Below, piece after piece: positions 55,724-64,000 of a stretch of 64,000 nt of DNA (position 1 is its first letter; each line of letters starts with the position of its first letter). This stretch comes from Paenibacillus tundrae (GTDB taxonomy: Bacteria > Bacillota > Bacilli > Paenibacillales > Paenibacillaceae). The stretch covers positions 1,240,001-1,304,000 of the forward strand of contig NZ_CP145605.1 of assembly GCF_036884255.1 (NCBI RefSeq). The letters run 5' to 3'. The notes beneath the pieces are model-generated. The model was not told the DNA's origin, did not search any database, and saw only the letters and a program-made list of their open reading frames with translations. A program made the position numbers and the translations under genes.

Positions 55724-56632
55724 TCAGTCCTGATAGTAGAGACGGAACAGGATATCTTGGTTATAGTTTCCGAATCCTTCGCCATACAAGGTCATACCTC
55801 CGACATGCTGCGCATCTTCCTCAACCGATAAGCGCAATGTCCACTGATTGCGCTCCACCGGAATGTCCGAGAGCTTCACATCAGATAAACGCTGTCCATC
55901 GATAAATGTCCCCTCATCGGTAATCCGTAGCACTTTTAACATGCCATATTGGTTAACGCTCTCGCTCCACCATTCCGGGGTGAACATACCGCGTCCGTTG
56001 CCGGAATCGCCGGGACTTGTCCATTCCCCGAGCCTTATCCCATTCAGTGTAAACGTAATATCAGAAGGCCAGTTTGGATTAACGGACGGTGCTTCTGAAC
56101 CGATCTCCAGAGACAGCTCAATCGCATTAATCTGTTGCCCGGACAGAATGTAGTTTGGAATTTTATATTCTACAAATCCTCGCCCCATCCAGAGAATTAA
56201 AGCATGCATCCGCTCTGGGTCTAAAAAGTAACGTGGGTCATCATATTGACCGATCACATGAGTAGAGGTAGCTAATCCACAGGTTGGATAAACGTCAAAA
56301 TGGGTGTAGTGCCCCACCGGAATCGCAACCTCATGAACTTTATTGGATGATCCGGTGTCCTGAGGCATCGAGATTCCGATCCAATCCACCGCTAAACTGT
56401 TCATTTTGTGGGTACCGCCATCTTTACGAACCATCTTCGATTGAATAATACCTACGTCCTGAAGCTTCCGAACGTGCATCGTTACAATGGCACTGCTTAG
56501 ACCAAGCGAAGCAGCGATATCTTTGACGTTCATGGGAGTGTCCGCGACGAGACGGATAATTTGCAGACGAACTTCACTGGCAAGCGCCTCATAGAGGGGC
56601 AGCCATTCTGCATCGGTATTTGCTCTGATCAC
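55724..56632 (-). CDS. ArsR-type HTH regulator fused to a beta-sandwich ligand domain
   Basis: 302 aa, GTG 56632 behind GGAGG. Residues about 5-80 are an ArsR winged helix (LYEALASEVRLQIIRLV, MNVKDIAASLGLSSAIVTMHVRKLQDVGII). Residues about 95-300, three times longer than a normal ArsR C-terminus, look like a galactose-binding-type beta sandwich (VGRGFVEYKIPNYILSGQ-like blocks, SDITFTLNGIRLGEWTSPGD, ITDEGTFIDGQRL). It has no metal-binding Cys pairs. Divergent from the GH51 arabinofuranosidase, so it probably represses that gene and senses an arabinose-containing sugar. Sugar sensing is inferred from the fold impression and context. Confidence 0.85.
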   Translation of the reverse strand: MIRANTDAEWLPLYEALASEVRLQIIRLVADTPMNVKDIAASLGLSSAIVTMHVRKLQDVGIIQSKMVRKDGGTHKMNSLAVDWIGISMPQDTGSSNKVHEVAIPVGHYTHFDVYPTCGLATSTHVIGQYDDPRYFLDPERMHALILWMGRGFVEYKIPNYILSGQQINAIELSLEIGSEAPSVNPNWPSDITFTLNGIRLGEWTSPGDSGNGRGMFTPEWWSESVNQYGMLKVLRITDEGTFIDGQRLSDVKLSDIPVERNQWTLRLSVEEDAQHVGGMTLYGEGFGNYNQDILFRLYYQD

Positions 56633-56748
56633 ATGTGTTCCTCCAAGCCATAAATTATAGAATTAAGTTAAACATAAATCCAAATGAAAGAGTAACATTT
56701 TTCGAAATTCGGGTTGAAATTATTGTTGTAATCGATTTTAATATAAAT

Positions 56749-56792
56749 ATAAACGTTTATCCATACATTTTGAATTAATTTTAATATTAATC
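56749..56792. promoter_or_regulatory. Palindromes in the arsR-like/abfA intergenic region
   Basis: ATAAACGTTTAT (56749-56760) is a perfect 12-bp palindrome and TTAATATTAA (56781-56790) a second; both lie just upstream of abfA. AATTAAGTTAAAC near 56656-56675 is a half site of the 58518 palindrome. Candidate operators of the divergent regulator. Confidence 0.5.
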
Positions 56793-56796
56793 TTAA

Positions 56797-58490
<1,694 letters not shown>

Positions 58491-58517
58491 GCTAGACTGG
58501 GCACGATCATTCTTGTG

Positions 58518-58533
58518 TTTAACTTAAGTTAAA
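58518..58533. promoter_or_regulatory. Perfect 16-bp palindrome downstream of abfA
   Basis: TTTAACTTAAGTTAAA. A related half site, TTAAGTTAAAC, lies at the start of the arsR-like gene. A possible second site for the same regulator. Confidence 0.45.
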
Positions 58534-58555
58534 TGCCCGACCGAGAGAGAAGTGA

Positions 58556-58585
58556 GGAAGGACGTTAGCGAGTTAACGTCCTTCC
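58556..58585. terminator. Stem-loop after abfA
   Basis: GGAAGGACGTTA (58556-58567) and TAACGTCCTTCC (58574-58585): a perfect 12-bp stem with a 6-nt loop and no T tract. Confidence 0.55.
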
Positions 58586-58594
58586 TTGAATCCC

Positions 58595-58632
58595 AAAAAG
58601 CTGGATGCGAGTTTATCGCATCCAGCTTTTTT
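58595..58632. terminator. Strong bidirectional terminator
   Basis: AAAAAGCTGGATGCGA (58595-58610), loop GTTTA, TCGCATCCAGCTTTTTT (58616-58632). Confidence 0.92.
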
Positions 58633-58883
58633 CATGTTATATACAACAATTAGGTTAGGTCAGGCTATCGAATGCTGGGAAGATAAGGTGGGATAATCCG
58701 CAAGGTTGCATGTAGGTAACATGTAGGTATCAAGGAGAGAAGGTAGTAAGCAGTAGGCGTAGGATTCGTTGAAATTGCAGAAAATATTGCATTAGCTTTT
58801 GTTGTATTAACTCTTCATGAATTCATCGTATTAATGGTTGTTGGTAAGTCTATTATCGAGCGTACAGTCCGGTGCTTACGTTC

Positions 58884-59076
58884 TAACGAATCTAGGAAAC
58901 CTTATTGTGCCCATTATCACCAAAATAGAATTTTAATGAATCTGAGACACGCTATCCCAGCAAAAAGGTGGATAAATGCCGGGAAAAGTGTGCCCAGAGC
59001 AATAATAACGTACATAGGATTCGTTAGAATTTTGGATAGGCTGAAATTGACCTAATAGAGTGTCCTGAGTTCGTTA
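58884..59076. repeat. Four-arm palindromic intergenic element, copy C (193 bp)
   Basis: Arms begin GAAT at 58888 and 58938 (+) and GAAT/GAAC on the - strand at 59022 and 59072. Spacing is 50/81/50, same as A and B. TATT (TATC in the second arm) follows each GAAY after 11 nt. A further lone inverted arm-like ATTCGTT lies at 58764-58770. Confidence 0.8.
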
Positions 59077-59125
59077 CCTCAAACCTCAAATCTCAAACCT
59101 CAAATCTCAAAACTCAAAACTCAAA
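59077..59125. repeat. Heptanucleotide tandem repeat, seven units
   Basis: Units CCTCAAA, CCTCAAA, TCTCAAA, CCTCAAA, TCTCAAA, ACTCAAA, ACTCAAA. It starts at the base after element C and runs 12 bp into the 3' end of the MBL gene, including its stop codon. Confidence 0.9.
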
Positions 59126-59866
59126 ACTCTCACCGTCAAGTGGGATAAGTACTTGACCATCCAACTGCTCGGATGCCAGATGGTTGGCGAGATCAGCGCG
59201 GGATACTACGCAATGGTTAATGGCATCCATATGCACAGCGATCACATGAGCGGATGGCGCATGTTGCTTCACAGCAACAACGTCATGCTCGTCCATCGTA
59301 ATGGGATCCCCCTCGTTGAAGCGTGCACCCCCAGCATTCACAACAATAACGTCTGGAGTATACTGACGAATTGCCTCAGCAGGCTCCTCGCACCAGATCG
59401 TATCACCGGCAATATACGTGACGGGTTCACCGTCTGCTTCCAGAACGAAGCCGGATACGTTGCCCATACGTTTACCAATCTCACCCGTACCATGATGACC
59501 GGAGGTGCGAGCGAATCGTACCGAATGATGCTCATGTTTATCCTCCACAGCCGTTACGTCGGTGAACCCCGCATTGGTAAACACATGCTCATCTCCAGGC
59601 TGGCATAACAGCGGGATATCTTTGCGGAGATGCTTCGCAGCAGCTTCATCCCAATGATCTGGATGAGTATGAGTGACAATCAACAGATCAGGGTTGAGGT
59701 AATCTGTTTCGGTTTCTGGCAGGCTCACTCTCGGGTTGCGCAACTCATTTGGGGTGTTCGGAAATCCGGGCATGGATTCAGCATCCATCAACATCGGATC
59801 AACTAGAATGTTCAGACCTCCATATTCCAGCCACAGCGTAGCATTGCGGATCAATTGAAATTTCAT
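59114..59866 (-). CDS. MBL-fold metallo-hydrolase (UlaG-like)
   Basis: 250 aa, ATG 59866 behind AAGGAG. Metallo-beta-lactamase fold: opening FQLIRNATLWLEYGGLNILVDPML, zinc motif VTHTHPDHWDEA (His, His, Asp, His), later histidine in TSGHHGTGEIG, Asp in TYIAGDTIWCEE and a final His in IAVHMDAINHC. The class includes UlaG and YtnP-like hydrolases acting on lactones or phosphoesters; the substrate is unknown. The last codons and the stop lie in a heptanucleotide repeat. Divergent from the Lrp-type regulator, which may control it. Confidence 0.9.
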   Translation of the reverse strand: MKFQLIRNATLWLEYGGLNILVDPMLMDAESMPGFPNTPNELRNPRVSLPETETDYLNPDLLIVTHTHPDHWDEAAAKHLRKDIPLLCQPGDEHVFTNAGFTDVTAVEDKHEHHSVRFARTSGHHGTGEIGKRMGNVSGFVLEADGEPVTYIAGDTIWCEEPAEAIRQYTPDVIVVNAGGARFNEGDPITMDEHDVVAVKQHAPSAHVIAVHMDAINHCVVSRADLANHLASEQLDGQVLIPLDGESFEF

Positions 59867-59997
59867 TATATTTGCACTCCTTCGGGTTGTTGAATAGTAT
59901 TATCCTATATGTTATACAACCCGATTAACGTCGTACATAACATGATGAACGGAAATAGATCGAACTCATTTCACGTTGAAAGGATTGTAACAGCCGG

Positions 59998-60423
59998 ATG
60001 AATGAAACGATAGATGACACAGATCTGCGTATTTTACAGATTCTTATTCAGGACGCCAAGCGTTCTCACAAAGAAATCGGAGAAGACGTTCACCTGACTG
60101 GGCAGGCCGTAGGTGCAAGATTGCGCAAGCTGCAGGATCTGGGTGTGATAGAAGGGTATACAGTAAAATGGAACCCAGAACGTCTTGGCCTCGGGCTTCA
60201 GGCATTTGTTACCGTATTCATGAATTCGGGTGATCGACACGTCGCTTTTCGGACATTTATCGCTTCACATGAAGATATCGTTGAAGTGCATCGTATTAGC
60301 GGAGAAGGCTGTTACCTGATGCGGGTTCGCACCGGAACGACAGAACAACTGAACCAATTACTTGAGGAACTTTTACACTATGGAAACTATAAGATGAGCT
60401 TGTCCATTCGTGTGGAGAAATGA
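59998..60423 (+). CDS. Lrp/AsnC family transcriptional regulator
   Basis: 141 aa. An N-terminal HTH (IDDTDLRILQILIQDAKRSHKEI, LTGQAVGARLRKLQDLGVIEGYT) joins the effector domain (about 65-140) with AFVTVFMNSGDRHVAFRTFI and VHRISGEGCYLMRVRTGTTEQL, the RAM fold that binds amino acids and oligomerises. ATG 59998 has only a distant AAAGGA. Divergent from the MBL hydrolase with 131 bp between starts; local control of that gene is likely. Confidence 0.92.
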   Translation: MNETIDDTDLRILQILIQDAKRSHKEIGEDVHLTGQAVGARLRKLQDLGVIEGYTVKWNPERLGLGLQAFVTVFMNSGDRHVAFRTFIASHEDIVEVHRISGEGCYLMRVRTGTTEQLNQLLEELLHYGNYKMSLSIRVEK

Positions 60424-60456
60424 AGCTGTGGTGACTATCCTTGTTGTGAAGCAGAG

Positions 60457-60484
60457 CACCGCGTCCAGTCAGCTGTACGCGGTG
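60457..60484. terminator. Hairpin between convergent lrp-like and membrane protein genes
   Basis: CACCGCGT (60457-60464) and ACGCGGTG (60477-60484), 8-bp stem, no clear T tract. Confidence 0.4.
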
Positions 60485-60490
60485 AGCAGG

Positions 60491-61021
60491 TCATAACGAT
60501 GACGTAAATCCATCCTCCCGTGGATGCTTATTGCGCAATGTTTGCTGAAGCAGGTTGATTGCTTTGTCTCGTTCCTTTTTGCTAAGCAAGTGATCTGTTG
60601 CAATGTGGTGCCGTGTGCCGTCATTTAGGAATAGGACAATCATTGGTGAAGACGACAAGATCCACTTGCTAAAGTGATACGAGGACAATTCAATTTTGCG
60701 AATTTGTTCCCAACGGATACTTCGTTTACCGCACAGGATGGCTTCATCATTCCAAGACAGTAACACAGGCGGCTGCTTGATGAATCGAGCTCCAAACATC
60801 AGGCATAACGGGCCGATGAACCATATGCCCAGAACGGCTGCGATCGAGTAATATAATGTTTCCAGTTTGCCAGATAGCCCATCATATATAAACCATAACA
60901 GTTGAATGCACAGGATTATAAACAGCAGAAACAGTGTTCCCTTCCAGAGAGCTGTGAATCGTCGGTATCGAATGTGCTGTATATTCGAAGTTGGTACTGT
61001 TGATTCTGATTCCATGTCCAA
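60491..61021 (-). CDS. Two-helix membrane protein, YcxB/PH-like family, distant fourth copy
   Basis: 176 aa from TTG 61021 (5 nt after GGAGG); ATG 61015 (11 nt after) is equally possible. Architecture equals the three left-edge proteins: polar N-terminus ending RYRRFTALWKG, helix LFLLFIILCIQLLWFIY, helix LYYSIAAVLGIWFIGPLCLMFGA, then RSIRWEQIRKIELSSYHFSKWI, DGTRHHIATDHLLSKKE and INLLQQTLRNK. It shares WFIGPL and the I.KIEL block with them. It stands alone, without a WXG100 gene, between an lrp-type gene and an ABC exporter. Role unknown. Confidence 0.85.
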   Translation of the reverse strand: MDMESESTVPTSNIQHIRYRRFTALWKGTLFLLFIILCIQLLWFIYDGLSGKLETLYYSIAAVLGIWFIGPLCLMFGARFIKQPPVLLSWNDEAILCGKRSIRWEQIRKIELSSYHFSKWILSSSPMIVLFLNDGTRHHIATDHLLSKKERDKAINLLQQTLRNKHPREDGFTSSL

Positions 61022-61094
61022 TCAATCCTCCTTTATAACCATCATATAACGAAATATGCCGCTCTGCGAGGCAGGCGGCATATTTCATATTCGT

Positions 61095-62924
61095 TTATCC
61101 CGAGGCGGCGTTATTCTCTCCAGCTTCTCGAGCATGTTTATACAAGTCAGCATATACGCCTTTGGCGGCGATAAGTTCTTGATGTGATCCTTCCTCGACA
61201 ATCTCGCCATTCTCCATGACGAGAATCCGGTCAGCATGCATGACAGTGGAGAGTCGGTGTGCAATGACAATCGTTGTTCGTCCTTGAGATACAGTTTCCA
61301 GGGCTTGTTGTACCAGTTGCTCGGTATGGGAGTCTAGATTAGCCGTTGCTTCATCCAAGATGAGCACGCGAGGCTCGAATACCACAATCCTTGCAAACGA
61401 TATGAGCTGTCGCTGTCCAGCTGACAATCCGCTGCCTCGTTCAGATAGACGTGTATCGTATCCATCAGGCAAACGCTCAATCATCGCTGCTGCTCCGACA
61501 AAACGGCAGGCTTCAATTGCTTTTTCCCGCGGAATATCCTCGCGGAACATTCGCACATTATCGATAATCGTTCCCGAGAATAGAAAGGGCTCCTGCTGAA
61601 TTAAACCAACGATTCGATGAAGATTGGCTTGGGGGATTCGCCGGATATCTGTACCATCGATTTCAATACGACCTGCCTGAACATCATAGAAGCGATTCAG
61701 TAGAGAGATCAGTGTGCTTTTGCCTGCTCCCGTTGTCCCTACAATGCCGACCATTTCTCCAGGATACAGATGCAGATTCAGATGCGCTATCAGTGGACGA
61801 TCTGGTTGGTATCCGAACGATACATCGTTAAAATCAACCTGACCCATCACATGCTGTGGCTCAAGTGTGTGTGCATCTTGGGGCTTGGGATCCGCGACTT
61901 CAGGACGGGTGCTTAGAATTTTCCAGATGCGATCCATGGATACCGTAGTAGATTGGAACGTGTTCCATTGCATCGTAATCTGGTTGATCGGCTGAAAGAA
62001 CTGGCGAATGTAGCTGATAAAGGCGTAGAGTACACCTACCTGTAATGACTCGCCAAGGACTGCCCGACCTCCTAACCAAACCATCATGACCAGTGCGGCA
62101 TTGCCCAGAATATCAAATGTACGGTTGAAAATGACATTGGAACGAGCCTGAGTAATGTTGGCTTGCAGATGATCCTGATTTTTTTCCGAGAACCGTTTCT
62201 TCTGTTCTTCCTCCTGATGAAAAGCTTGAATGAGGAACATGCCGGACAAGTTCTCAGCGGTAAACGCAATCAGACGAGAGAGACGTGTGCGTGCGTTCTG
62301 ATAAGCTTTTCGTAGTCTGCTTCGAAATAGTACGGCAACTATAGCGATAATCGGTAACACAATGAGTGAATATCCTGCCAGTACCGGATCTAGTTGAAAC
62401 ATGAAAAAGATAATGAGGACGAGCATCATGCCATCCCGAATCAGACTGAGCAGCACTTGCGTGAAGAAACTGCTGATCGTTTCCGTATCGCTGGAGACAT
62501 TCGTAACCAGGCTGCCAATATGAAACCGATCAAAAAATGACATCGACATTTTGGAAATATGCCGGAATAGGTCTTTGCGAATACGAGAGACGATGTTCTG
62601 ACCGACATGTTGCAACAGATTATTTTGTACATAAGTAAAAACAAAGCTGATGACAGCTAAGCCTAAATAAATGGCTGCGAGTTGAACCAGAAATGCAACA
62701 CTTGTTTGACCTATCGCAAGATGGTCATCGATCGCAATTTTGACTAAATAAGGCTGAAGTAAGTCAGCAGAAATGCCGAGTAGTGAGCACAAAAAGATTC
62801 CCAAAAAGGTAAGTCTATGCGGTTTGGCATATGCCATCATGGCTTTGAAGGAAGTGCGCTTACTCTGATCTGGTTCCGTTGTTGTTGTGGATGTTGTATC
62901 TGCATCAGGTTTATGGTCACTCAA
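61095..62924 (-). CDS. ABC exporter half-transporter with consensus ATP site (heterodimer subunit 2)
   Basis: 609 aa from TTG 62924, 8 nt after GGAGGAGGG; the upstream frame to 62972 lacks its own site. Six membrane helices (about 45-310) and a C-terminal ATPase: Walker A GIVGTTGAGKST, Q loop GLIQQEPFLFSG, signature LSAGQRQ, Walker B LILDEATANLD with the catalytic Glu, H loop IAHRLS. It overlaps the upstream partner by 8 bp (start TTG, partner stop TGA), so the two are coupled. Together they resemble YheH/YheI or BmrCD multidrug exporters. Confidence 0.95.
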   Translation of the reverse strand: MSDHKPDADTTSTTTTEPDQSKRTSFKAMMAYAKPHRLTFLGIFLCSLLGISADLLQPYLVKIAIDDHLAIGQTSVAFLVQLAAIYLGLAVISFVFTYVQNNLLQHVGQNIVSRIRKDLFRHISKMSMSFFDRFHIGSLVTNVSSDTETISSFFTQVLLSLIRDGMMLVLIIFFMFQLDPVLAGYSLIVLPIIAIVAVLFRSRLRKAYQNARTRLSRLIAFTAENLSGMFLIQAFHQEEEQKKRFSEKNQDHLQANITQARSNVIFNRTFDILGNAALVMMVWLGGRAVLGESLQVGVLYAFISYIRQFFQPINQITMQWNTFQSTTVSMDRIWKILSTRPEVADPKPQDAHTLEPQHVMGQVDFNDVSFGYQPDRPLIAHLNLHLYPGEMVGIVGTTGAGKSTLISLLNRFYDVQAGRIEIDGTDIRRIPQANLHRIVGLIQQEPFLFSGTIIDNVRMFREDIPREKAIEACRFVGAAAMIERLPDGYDTRLSERGSGLSAGQRQLISFARIVVFEPRVLILDEATANLDSHTEQLVQQALETVSQGRTTIVIAHRLSTVMHADRILVMENGEIVEEGSHQELIAAKGVYADLYKHAREAGENNAASG

Positions 62925-64000
62925 GATGTAATCCCTCCTCCTGCAAACGATACGTTGCGGCATATAACCCATTCGCTGCCATCAACTGGGAGTGGGTGCC
63001 TTGTTCTGCGATACGCCCCTGATCAAGCACAATGATGTCATCTGCATGACGGACCGCGCTGATCCGATGTGAAATAATCAAAGTTGTTTTGCCTTTACCG
63101 ATCTCACGTAGACTTCGCAAAATGCCACTTTCAGTAACGGCATCCACAGCACTCATGCTGTCGTCCAAAATGAGCAACTCGGATTTCTTAATTAATCCCC
63201 GAGCCAAGCTGGTACGTTGGCGCTGTCCACCAGATAGGGTAAGTCCGCGCTCGCCGAGTAAAGTATCAAAGCGGTCTGGGAAACGTGTGATGTTATCGTA
63301 GATCATCGCTTGCTTCGCGCTGTGTTCAACGGTACCGAGCGACGCATTACGGTCGCTGAAGGCAATATTGTCTCGAATGGTGGTGCTGAATAAGAATCCA
63401 TCTTGCGGAACATAGGCAATGCGGGATCTCAGGCTCTCCAGTGATAAAGCGCGAATATCTGTACCATTCATGCGAATCGTTCCCTCGGGTGGTTCGTATG
63501 TACGAAGTAACAACTTGACCAAGGTGCTCTTGCCTGAACCAGTTCTGCCTACGATGCCAACCGTACGACCTGTACGAATATTCAGTCGAATATTACGGAG
63601 CGAAGGAGAAGAACTTCCTGGGTACGTAAAAGTCAGTTGGTCAATAGAGATATCGCTTACCTTATCAAGCGGCTGAGCCCCTGAACGTTCCCGTACATCT
63701 GGTACTTCTAGGAGCAGATCATTGACTCTCTCCAGTGAAGCTCCAGAGCGTTGCACGGTATTAATAACATTACCGATCTGCTGCAGCGGCCCCATAATAA
63801 TACGTAAATATAATGTCAGCGCTACAAAACTACCGAGCGTGATGGAATTCTGCATCGTTAGTATGCCGCCAACGAGCAGTGATACAACGAGTGAAATGGC
63901 ACCGAGTAGCGGAAGTAGAGCCTGGAATAGAGACGACAGGCGTACTAAGCGCAATTGTTTTGCTTTGATTGCATCAACGGTTGTGCCAAATCGCTCCTGA
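62917..64000 (-). CDS. ABC exporter half-transporter, N-terminus beyond window (heterodimer subunit 1)
   Basis: 361 codons visible, open through the right edge; the frame continues upstream of 63954 as QERFGTTVDAIKAKQLRL, a normal transmembrane-domain loop, so the internal ATG is not the start. Visible parts are the last membrane helices and the ATPase: Walker A GIVGRTGSGKST, Q loop YVPQDGFLFS, signature LSGGQRQ, Walker B LLILDDSMSAVD, H loop ISHRIS. Asp replaces the catalytic Glu after Walker B, i.e. the degenerate site typical of heterodimeric exporters, matching the consensus site in the downstream partner. Confidence 0.94.
   Translation of the reverse strand, partial: QERFGTTVDAIKAKQLRLVRLSSLFQALLPLLGAISLVVSLLVGGILTMQNSITLGSFVALTLYLRIIMGPLQQIGNVINTVQRSGASLERVNDLLLEVPDVRERSGAQPLDKVSDISIDQLTFTYPGSSSPSLRNIRLNIRTGRTVGIVGRTGSGKSTLVKLLLRTYEPPEGTIRMNGTDIRALSLESLRSRIAYVPQDGFLFSTTIRDNIAFSDRNASLGTVEHSAKQAMIYDNITRFPDRFDTLLGERGLTLSGGQRQRTSLARGLIKKSELLILDDSMSAVDAVTESGILRSLREIGKGKTTLIISHRISAVRHADDIIVLDQGRIAEQGTHSQLMAANGLYAATYRLQEEGLHLE

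Noticed and set aside
58834..59055. 73-codon + strand frame
   Set aside because: Runs through four-arm element C; no ribosome site.
62917..63954. Complete 345-aa ABC ATPase starting at the internal ATG
   Set aside because: The frame stays open to the window edge with normal transporter sequence, so this is the truncated C-terminal part of a full half-transporter.

Overview
The window looks like chromosomal DNA of a spore-forming, cellulolytic Bacillota, most likely a Paenibacillus. This is inference from gene content: a secreted GH9 plus GH48 cellulase pair with CBM3 tails, small YqkE- and YrzF-type proteins, a KinA/KinB-like histidine kinase, RocA/PRODH genes under sigma-54, strong AGGAGG ribosome sites and moderate GC. 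I saw no rRNA, tRNA, CRISPR array or intact transposase.

Layout. 1-3190 is a leftward operon: a WXG100-type protein, three tandem paralogous two-helix membrane proteins and an edge-truncated protein, probably a type VII secretion cargo with candidate immunity proteins. 3484-7284 holds an AEC transporter, a Mug-type glycosylase and an ECF sigma/anti-sigma pair. 7930-10991 is a two-gene sugar/polyol dehydrogenase-isomerase operon divergent from an AraC regulator. 11151-16742 holds a small protein kinase, an Fe-S PD-(D/E)XK nuclease, and alanine dehydrogenase divergent from a PucR regulator. 17335-19404 is a STAND ATPase regulator.

19649-26222 is a self-contained sigma-54 proline catabolism locus: enhancer-binding activator, proline dehydrogenase, RocA and RpoN, with one textbook -24/-12 promoter on each strand between the two enzyme genes. 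26389-37597 is a mixed housekeeping stretch (aspartase, chemotaxis transducer, secreted proteins, MhqO-like dioxygenase, SDR, YqkE, lipoprotein cyclophilin, MFS pump). 37788-39151 has four small genes. 39326-47520 has a sensor kinase, a duplicated-domain secreted protein, an acyltransferase, an LCP ligase, a BcrC-type phosphatase and a second chemotaxis transducer.

47847-54195 is the cellulase operon, followed by an NlpC/P60 hydrolase with a structured leader, and a GH51 arabinofuranosidase divergent from an unusual ArsR regulator; together they serve plant cell-wall use. 59114-64000 ends with an MBL hydrolase, an Lrp regulator, a fourth copy of the left-edge membrane protein family and a heterodimeric ABC exporter cut by the right edge.

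Most striking outside the genes: three 193-bp intergenic elements (7627, 12130, 58884) share an identical geometry of four arms (two direct, two inverted) at spacings 50/81/50 although their sequences have diverged. They sit in the three largest gene-free gaps, beside a MITE-like inverted-repeat element and a heptanucleotide tandem array.
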